Below are positions 57,838-64,000 of a DNA stretch of 64,000 nucleotides, piece after piece (position 1 is the stretch's first letter; every line of letters begins with the position of its first letter). This DNA comes from Deltaproteobacteria bacterium (lineage in GTDB: Bacteria > Desulfobacterota > Binatia > UTPRO1). A program made the position numbers and the translations under genes. The stretch spans positions 69,528-133,527 of the forward strand of contig JACQEO010000084.1 of assembly GCA_016200545.1 (NCBI GenBank), read 5' to 3'. The notes beneath the pieces were generated by a model. That model was not told the DNA's origin, did not search any database, and saw only the letters and a list, made by a program, of their open reading frames with translations.

Positions 57838-59784
57838 ATGCCCATAGTGCCCGAGGAGCACCCGCCGTCGAGTACCGACGTGCGAAAGGGGCGGCGGCGG
57901 CGCGGCCGCCGCCGCGGCCGGCGCCATTTGATCGCCGGCGCGGCGCCGGCGACCGGACGCATCGTCGCCGCCGCCCGCCGCCTGGGAATCGCGCGCCTTC
58001 GTCCCGAACAGGAGCGCATCATCGCCGATGCGCTCGGCGGACGTGACGTCCTCGGCGTCCTGCCGACCGGCTTCGGCAAGTCGGCGTGCTACCAGGTGCC
58101 GTCGATGGTGCTGGCGCGACCGACGATCCTGGTGTCGCCGCTGCTTGCGCTCCTGCAAGATCAGCATGCCAAGCTGGTCTCCCGCGGCATCGCGAGCGTC
58201 CGTCTCGACGGCACCGTCCGCGGTCCGGCACGACGCGAGGCGCTCGCCCGCATCGCCGTCGGCGGGCCGGTCCTGGTCATGACCACACCCGAGACTCTGG
58301 GATCACCGGAGCTGGCCGAGGCGCTCGCCGGGAGCGGCCTCGCACTCGCCGCCGTCGATGAAGCACATTGCGTCTCGGAGTGGGGCCACGACTTCCGTCC
58401 CGCCTACCTGCGCATCGGCGAGGAGCTGAAGCGGCTCGGAGCACCGACCGTCCTCGCGCTCACCGCAACCGCCACGACCAAGGTACGCGAGGACATCGTA
58501 CGCTTCCTCGCGCTGCGCGAGCCCGACATCGTCGCGAGCTCGCCGCATCGCTCCAACCTCGCTTTCCAGGTGATCGCCGCCACCGGCGATCAACGCTCGC
58601 GCGCGCTCGCGCGCTTCGCTTATCGGCTCCAGCGTCCTGGCATCATCTACTGCGCGACGACCCGCGAGGTCGACACCGTGTACGCCGGACTCTGCGCCCT
58701 CGGCGTGCCGGCGCACCACTACCACGGGAAGATGACGGGTACGGAGCGCACCGCCGAGCAGGATCTCTACATGAAGGCCGGCCGCCGCACCGTGATGGTC
58801 GCGACCAGCGCCTTCGGCCTCGGCATCGACAAGCCCGACATCCGCTACATCATCCACCATCAAGTGCCGGCGTCGCTCGAGCAGTACGTCCAGGAGGCGG
58901 GCCGCGCCGGCCGCGACGGCCGTCGGGCCGACTGCATCCTCCTCTACGATGCGGACGACCGCGCCATCCACGAGGCCCTGCTCGCGAAGAGCCGCGTCCG
59001 TCCCGATCAGCTCTACAAGGTGGGCGCCGCGCTCGCCGCCTGGGCAGGTGAGGAGCGCGCGCCGTCGGCCGCGGCGCTGGCACTCTCCGCGTCGCTCGGC
59101 CCACGCGCCACGCAGGCCCTCCTCGCGATTCTCGCCGAGGCCGGGCTCATCCGCATGGAGGACGACGACGTCGAGGTCCTGGTGCCGAGCGATGCCATCG
59201 AAGAGGAAGCACGAAGCCTCGCGGGCCGCTTCGCGACACAGCGCACGCAGGACTCACGCCGCCTCGACACCGTCGCGGAATACGCCGCCAGCAACGAGTG
59301 CCGGGCCGTGTTTCTCCGGCGCTATTTCGGCGAAGACGGCGGCGTGCCGTGTCGCATCTGCGACGTCTGCCGCGGCGTCACGGCGCGCGCGCCGCAGATC
59401 ATTCAGCCCCTGCAGCGCCGCCGGCGCGTGCGCCTGCCGCGTGGATTGGCGCGCGCCGCCGCACTGCGCGGGCGGCGTCGCCGCGGCGTCGCTGCCGGCG
59501 ACGACGGCGGCCGTCTCCCGATCCCGACGGCGCCCGCTTCGAACGCGGCGACCCCGGGTTCCTCCGGCGTCCCGCCGACCCCCCCCGTGGCCGTGGGATC
59601 GTTCACCACGGCCTCCGGTGAAGGAGCGGCGCCGCCGCGCACCGACGCGCCGACCGGCGCGCAGCTCACGGACGGGCAACGACCGGACGGACCGCATCGC
59701 GGCCGCCGGCGTCGGCGCCGCCGGCGCCGACGCGGCGGGGGCGCGCCGACCGCGGCGGCGCCGCCGGCACCACAGCCGGACTGA
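57838..59784 (+). CDS. RecQ-like ATP-dependent DNA helicase with Arg-rich tails
   Basis: A 648-residue protein. The SF2 motifs are: QERIIADALGGRDVLGVLPT with GFGKSA (motif I), VDEAHCVSEWGHDFRPAY (motif II DEAH and aromatic-rich loop), ALTATATTKVRED (III), MVATSAFGLGIDKPDIRYII (V), and YVQEAGRAGRDGRRADC (VI). The zinc site ECRAVFLRRYFGEDGGVPCRICDVC is kept. The N-terminus (17-30) and the last 40 residues are strings of Arg, which are likely disordered. It unwinds DNA 3'-5'. The HRDC domain is absent. Confidence 0.88.
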   Translation: MPIVPEEHPPSSTDVRKGRRRRGRRRGRRHLIAGAAPATGRIVAAARRLGIARLRPEQERIIADALGGRDVLGVLPTGFGKSACYQVPSMVLARPTILVSPLLALLQDQHAKLVSRGIASVRLDGTVRGPARREALARIAVGGPVLVMTTPETLGSPELAEALAGSGLALAAVDEAHCVSEWGHDFRPAYLRIGEELKRLGAPTVLALTATATTKVREDIVRFLALREPDIVASSPHRSNLAFQVIAATGDQRSRALARFAYRLQRPGIIYCATTREVDTVYAGLCALGVPAHHYHGKMTGTERTAEQDLYMKAGRRTVMVATSAFGLGIDKPDIRYIIHHQVPASLEQYVQEAGRAGRDGRRADCILLYDADDRAIHEALLAKSRVRPDQLYKVGAALAAWAGEERAPSAAALALSASLGPRATQALLAILAEAGLIRMEDDDVEVLVPSDAIEEEARSLAGRFATQRTQDSRRLDTVAEYAASNECRAVFLRRYFGEDGGVPCRICDVCRGVTARAPQIIQPLQRRRRVRLPRGLARAAALRGRRRRGVAAGDDGGRLPIPTAPASNAATPGSSGVPPTPPVAVGSFTTASGEGAAPPRTDAPTGAQLTDGQRPDGPHRGRRRRRRRRRRGGGAPTAAAPPAPQPD

Positions 59785-59799
59785 TCGGGTTCGGCCGGG

Positions 59800-61800
<2,001 letters not shown>

Positions 61801-61804
61801 CGTC

Positions 61805-62338
61805 TCACCGCTCGAGCGGGATCGTGATCCGGACACGCACGTCCGGCGCCACCCGCAGGGCTCCGAGCATAGCGCTGTACGGCCGGATTCCGAAGTCCGG
61901 CTGATGGAGGCGGGTTTCACCGACGTAACAGCTGCCGTGCCGAGCCGTATGAAGCGCGACGTCGCGGACCGCCCCGTGGAGCAGGAGGGTGCCGACGATC
62001 CGCAGCCCGGACTCACCCGGGTCAGCCCGCGGCGACCCCGGTGCGCGGAAGCGAATTGCCGGATAGCGGGCGGCCTCGAGGACTTCACGGGCGATCGTCG
62101 CCTCGATCGTTCGCGCGTCGCCTGCGCCGAGCGCGGCCTCTGCCTCGTCCTCTCCGTGCATGGCGCACACGACGCGCACCGACGTCGGGTCGAAGTCCGC
62201 CGCGATCGCTCCGGTCGTCTCATCGACCGCGAGCGCGAACGTCTCCACCCGCAGCTTCAGGTCGTGCGCGAATGCGGAAAACACGCCCGCGGCGGTGGTG
62301 AAGACGAGACACTCGGCCGTCGAGGCGTCGAAGCGCAC
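61805..62338 (-). CDS. YceI-family protein
   Basis: A 177-residue protein from GTG 62338. The lipocalin-like YceI fold has FSAFAHDLKLRVETFALAVD, EATIAREVLEAARYPAIRFR and the VGETRLHQPDFGIRPYSAML segment. No signal peptide is seen, unlike typical YceI. The family binds isoprenoids in a beta-barrel; the role here is open. It lies between the USP and NAD synthetase genes with 30 and 4 base gaps. Confidence 0.82.
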   Translation of the reverse strand: MRFDASTAECLVFTTAAGVFSAFAHDLKLRVETFALAVDETTGAIAADFDPTSVRVVCAMHGEDEAEAALGAGDARTIEATIAREVLEAARYPAIRFRAPGSPRADPGESGLRIVGTLLLHGAVRDVALHTARHGSCYVGETRLHQPDFGIRPYSAMLGALRVAPDVRVRITIPLER

Positions 62339-62368
62339 GCGCGGGAACTCAGCCGACGGCGACGCGTT

Positions 62369-62899
62369 TCACCTCGACGCGCCGCCGCGCGCCTTGCCCT
62401 TGCGCGCCGCCGCGCGCGCCGGCGCCCGACGCCGGCCGCGCAACGCCGATCGACTCGCGGCCGGCCGTAGCGTCAGCACCGGAACGGGCGAGTGGCGGAC
62501 GAGCTTTTCCGCGACGCTACCGATGACGAGGTGAGCGAGGCCCGTCCGTCCGAGCGTTGCCATCACGATCGAGTCGGCGCGGCGTGCCGCCTCGAGAATG
62601 CAGCGATATGGATCCCCGACGACGACCCGGCAGGTGGCGCGCGGCACGCGCTTGCCGACGACGCGTGCGACTTCCGCCTCGAGGCGTTTGCGGGCTTCGC
62701 CGCGAAGGTCGTCAGGCGGAATCCACACCGGCAGCTCGCCGGCGCCCGCCATGGCGCTCACCGGGTAGACCGGCGCGATCGCGTGCACGACGGTGAGCGT
62801 GCCGCGGTACTGCACCGCCAGGTCGGCCGCGACCGCGAGCGCGGCCGTCGCGGCGTCCGAGAAGTCGTGCGGTACGAGAATCCGTCGAAAGACCTGCAT
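62369..62899 (-). CDS. Universal stress protein with basic tail
   Basis: A 176-residue protein from ATG 62899, eight bases after AAGGAG. UspA fold: RRILVPHDFSDAATAALAVA, VVVGDPYRCILEAARRADSI and the ATP-type loop GRTGLAHLVIGSVAEKLVRH. The C-terminal 30 residues are rich in Arg and Lys, unusual for the family. The gene is the second of the operon after the dienelactone hydrolase. Confidence 0.87.
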   Translation of the reverse strand: MQVFRRILVPHDFSDAATAALAVAADLAVQYRGTLTVVHAIAPVYPVSAMAGAGELPVWIPPDDLRGEARKRLEAEVARVVGKRVPRATCRVVVGDPYRCILEAARRADSIVMATLGRTGLAHLVIGSVAEKLVRHSPVPVLTLRPAASRSALRGRRRAPARAAARKGKARGGASR

Positions 62900-62911
62900 C
62901 GTCGTCACTCC

Positions 62912-63658
62912 TTATTCCGGCGTCGTCGCGTCGGGGGTCGCGCCCTGCAGATGACGGGCGAAGAATGTCAGCATTCTCCGCCACGAGTCTTCGGCGGCGG
63001 CGGCGTCGTACTCCACGTGCATGAGCGGCCGCGTAAGCCACGCCATGACGGGGTGTCCGGCGCGGTTCATGTACGAATGGCCGGCGTCCTCGTACACGCG
63101 GACGTCGTGCTCCTTACCGAGCTCGTCCAGAGTGGCGATCAGCGCCCTGCCCTTGGGCGCAAACACGCGGTCACGACCGCCGTATCCGCCGGTCAGCGGA
63201 CAGGCGCGTGCCAGCTCGGCGCGTGGTCGCGTGTCTCCATAGAAGACGGCGGCGGCGGTGACGCGCGCGCGCGTCCCGAGCAGGAGTGCGAAGCCGCCGC
63301 CCATGCAGAAGCCCGCGGCGCCGACGCGCCCGACGTCCGGCCGCGCCTCGAGGAGACCGATCACCGTCTCCAACTCGTCGACCATCGGCCCCGTGCCCGC
63401 CTGCAACGTCCGCATCGCGCGCAGCACGCAGACGAGGTGCAAGCCACCCGCCATCAGGTCCGGCACCGCGGCGAGATAGCCGGCGTCCGCGAAACGGCGC
63501 GCGATGCCGCGGATGTCGCCGTTGGCACCGAAGATCTCGTGGATCACCACCACCCCCGGCCATGGCGGTGGGCCGGCGGTCGCGGCCGGTAGGAAGAGCT
63601 CGACCGGCACGGCGCGGCCGTGACGCGTGACGCTCGTCGTCTCGTCGGCGCTCGCCAT
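62912..63658 (-). CDS. Dienelactone hydrolase family protein
   Basis: A 248-residue protein. VVVIHEIFGANGDIRGIARR is the DLH oxyanion start; AAGFCMGGGFALLL has the Cys nucleophile (about residue 119); VYEDAGHSYMNRAGHP carries the His, and Asp is in GGYGGRDRVFAP. It hydrolyses a lactone or ester. First gene of an operon with USP, YceI and NAD synthetase. Start ATG 63658. Confidence 0.9.
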   Translation of the reverse strand: MASADETTSVTRHGRAVPVELFLPAATAGPPPWPGVVVIHEIFGANGDIRGIARRFADAGYLAAVPDLMAGGLHLVCVLRAMRTLQAGTGPMVDELETVIGLLEARPDVGRVGAAGFCMGGGFALLLGTRARVTAAAVFYGDTRPRAELARACPLTGGYGGRDRVFAPKGRALIATLDELGKEHDVRVYEDAGHSYMNRAGHPVMAWLTRPLMHVEYDAAAAEDSWRRMLTFFARHLQGATPDATTPE

Positions 63659-63664
63659 CGTCGA

Positions 63665-63820
63665 TCAGTACGGCGCCGCGACGCTGCCCGCAACCGGCGG
63701 ATCGATCGCCGCCGGCCGCACCAGCTCAGCGCCGAGCATAACCTCGTCCAGGCTCTCACGCACCGCCGCTTCGTCCTCGGCGACGAGGATCGTTCCTTTC
63801 GCTCCGCCCTCGGCCGTCAT
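63665..63820 (-). pseudogene. Truncated response-regulator-like ORF
   Basis: A 51-residue frame begins MTAEGGAKGTILVAEDEAAV then RESLDEVML. That equals the first strand and helix of a receiver domain with the acidic pair. It ends after 51 residues with no phosphoacceptor Asp. It sits just upstream of the dienelactone hydrolase gene on the same strand. It may be a remnant or an unusually short peptide. Confidence 0.4.
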
Positions 63821-64000
63821 GTGCCCGATCGTACCAAGCACGCGCTCCGCGAGCGATCAGCCCACCGACGATGCCGCATTTCGCGGCGTGGCTCGAGCCG
63901 ACCGCGGTGCTCGCGATCGTGAGCTGGCTGCGTGCCGAAGCCGGGCGGCAGCCGTCGCAGCCGTAGCCGCGAGTCGCGCTCAAGCGGCGGAGCGGCCGTC
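63821..64000. other. Window edge without a clear gene
   Basis: A plus-strand ORF of 31 residues starting MPHFAAWLEPTAVLAIVSWL from ATG 63870 and a longer Arg-rich minus frame exist, but neither has support. A gene may begin beyond the window. Confidence 0.3.

Noticed and set aside
63870..63966. 31-residue ORF near the window end
   Set aside because: Too short and without ribosome site or similarity.

Overview
The window is high-GC bacterial chromosome (roughly 65-70 % GC by eye; the 1-2.4 kb, 3-5 kb and 20.9-21.2 kb stretches look more AT-rich). Three large secreted proteins carry spaced Lys-Cys motifs or DUF1554 lectin-like repeats. Together with the thiolase/KAS-DUF35 pair and the cyclase-ATPase, this suggests an uncultured deltaproteobacterium-like lineage of the Binatota (Desulfobacterota_B) type. 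The lineage is inferred from gene style only; no rRNA or marker phylogeny is possible here.

Layout. (1) 0-0.9 kb: a GNAT-like gene. (2) About 1.0-25.1 kb: an integrated region anchored on a tRNA-Glu(UUC) gene (25044-25118, minus strand). The 3' half of this tRNA is repeated at 987-1014 and, slightly degraded, at 2424-2447. The first cassette (1.0-2.4 kb) holds a MazF-type toxin-antitoxin pair and a HicB/HicA pair whose HicA is frameshifted twice. The larger segment holds the following. A chromate-resistance-type cluster runs from 2.6 to 10.2 kb: a Tat-exported SOD-like protein, a PepSY protein, ChrB, a secreted LamG/DUF1080-like protein, ChrA, a second SOD-like protein, a stand-alone ChrB C-domain, a thioredoxin-DUF2231 fusion and a DUF1259 protein. 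Next come a large Cys-rich secreted protein, a graveyard of gene tails (serine recombinase, nucleotide cyclase, alpha/beta hydrolase), a DsbA-fold isomerase with an SDR, a DUF1554 protein, a dockerin-like remnant and a GH27 alpha-galactosidase. The right end looks defence-like: a PIN-like protein with an uncharacterised partner, an AbiE type IV toxin-antitoxin pair and a frameshifted DUF4365-TPR gene.

(3) 25.3-30.9 kb: enoyl-CoA hydratase, a KAS-like/DUF35 fusion and a thiolase (lipid or CoA-ester metabolism), then a secreted pectinacetylesterase-like protein ended by a strong intrinsic terminator. (4) 31-36.4 kb: a translationally coupled glycerol kinase / FAD glycerol-3-phosphate dehydrogenase-like / FAD oxidoreductase operon on the minus strand, and an acyl-CoA dehydrogenase on the plus strand. 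(5) 36.5-47.4 kb: APC permease, split transketolase, CBS protein, patatin phospholipase, methyltransferase, receiver protein, Cys-rich small protein, OsmC protein, zinc alcohol dehydrogenase and GST. (6) 47.4-54.9 kb: a zinc-ribbon/adenylate cyclase/AAA ATPase signalling protein, a PLP decarboxylase and a GH116 glycosidase. (7) 54.9-64 kb: a PRPP synthase-AMP/thymidine phosphorylase operon, a deleted PCMT pseudogene, a RecQ-like helicase, and an operon of dienelactone hydrolase, universal stress protein, YceI protein and glutamine-dependent NAD synthetase.

The most unusual part is the tRNA-anchored region. It combines several att copies, subterminal 9-mer repeats, a recombinase tail with a TGA at a Trp-type position, two toxin-antitoxin promoters predicted to give leaderless mRNAs, an extended chromate/redox operon whose two SOD-like proteins seem to lack canonical metal ligands, and an uncharacterised PIN-like gene pair.
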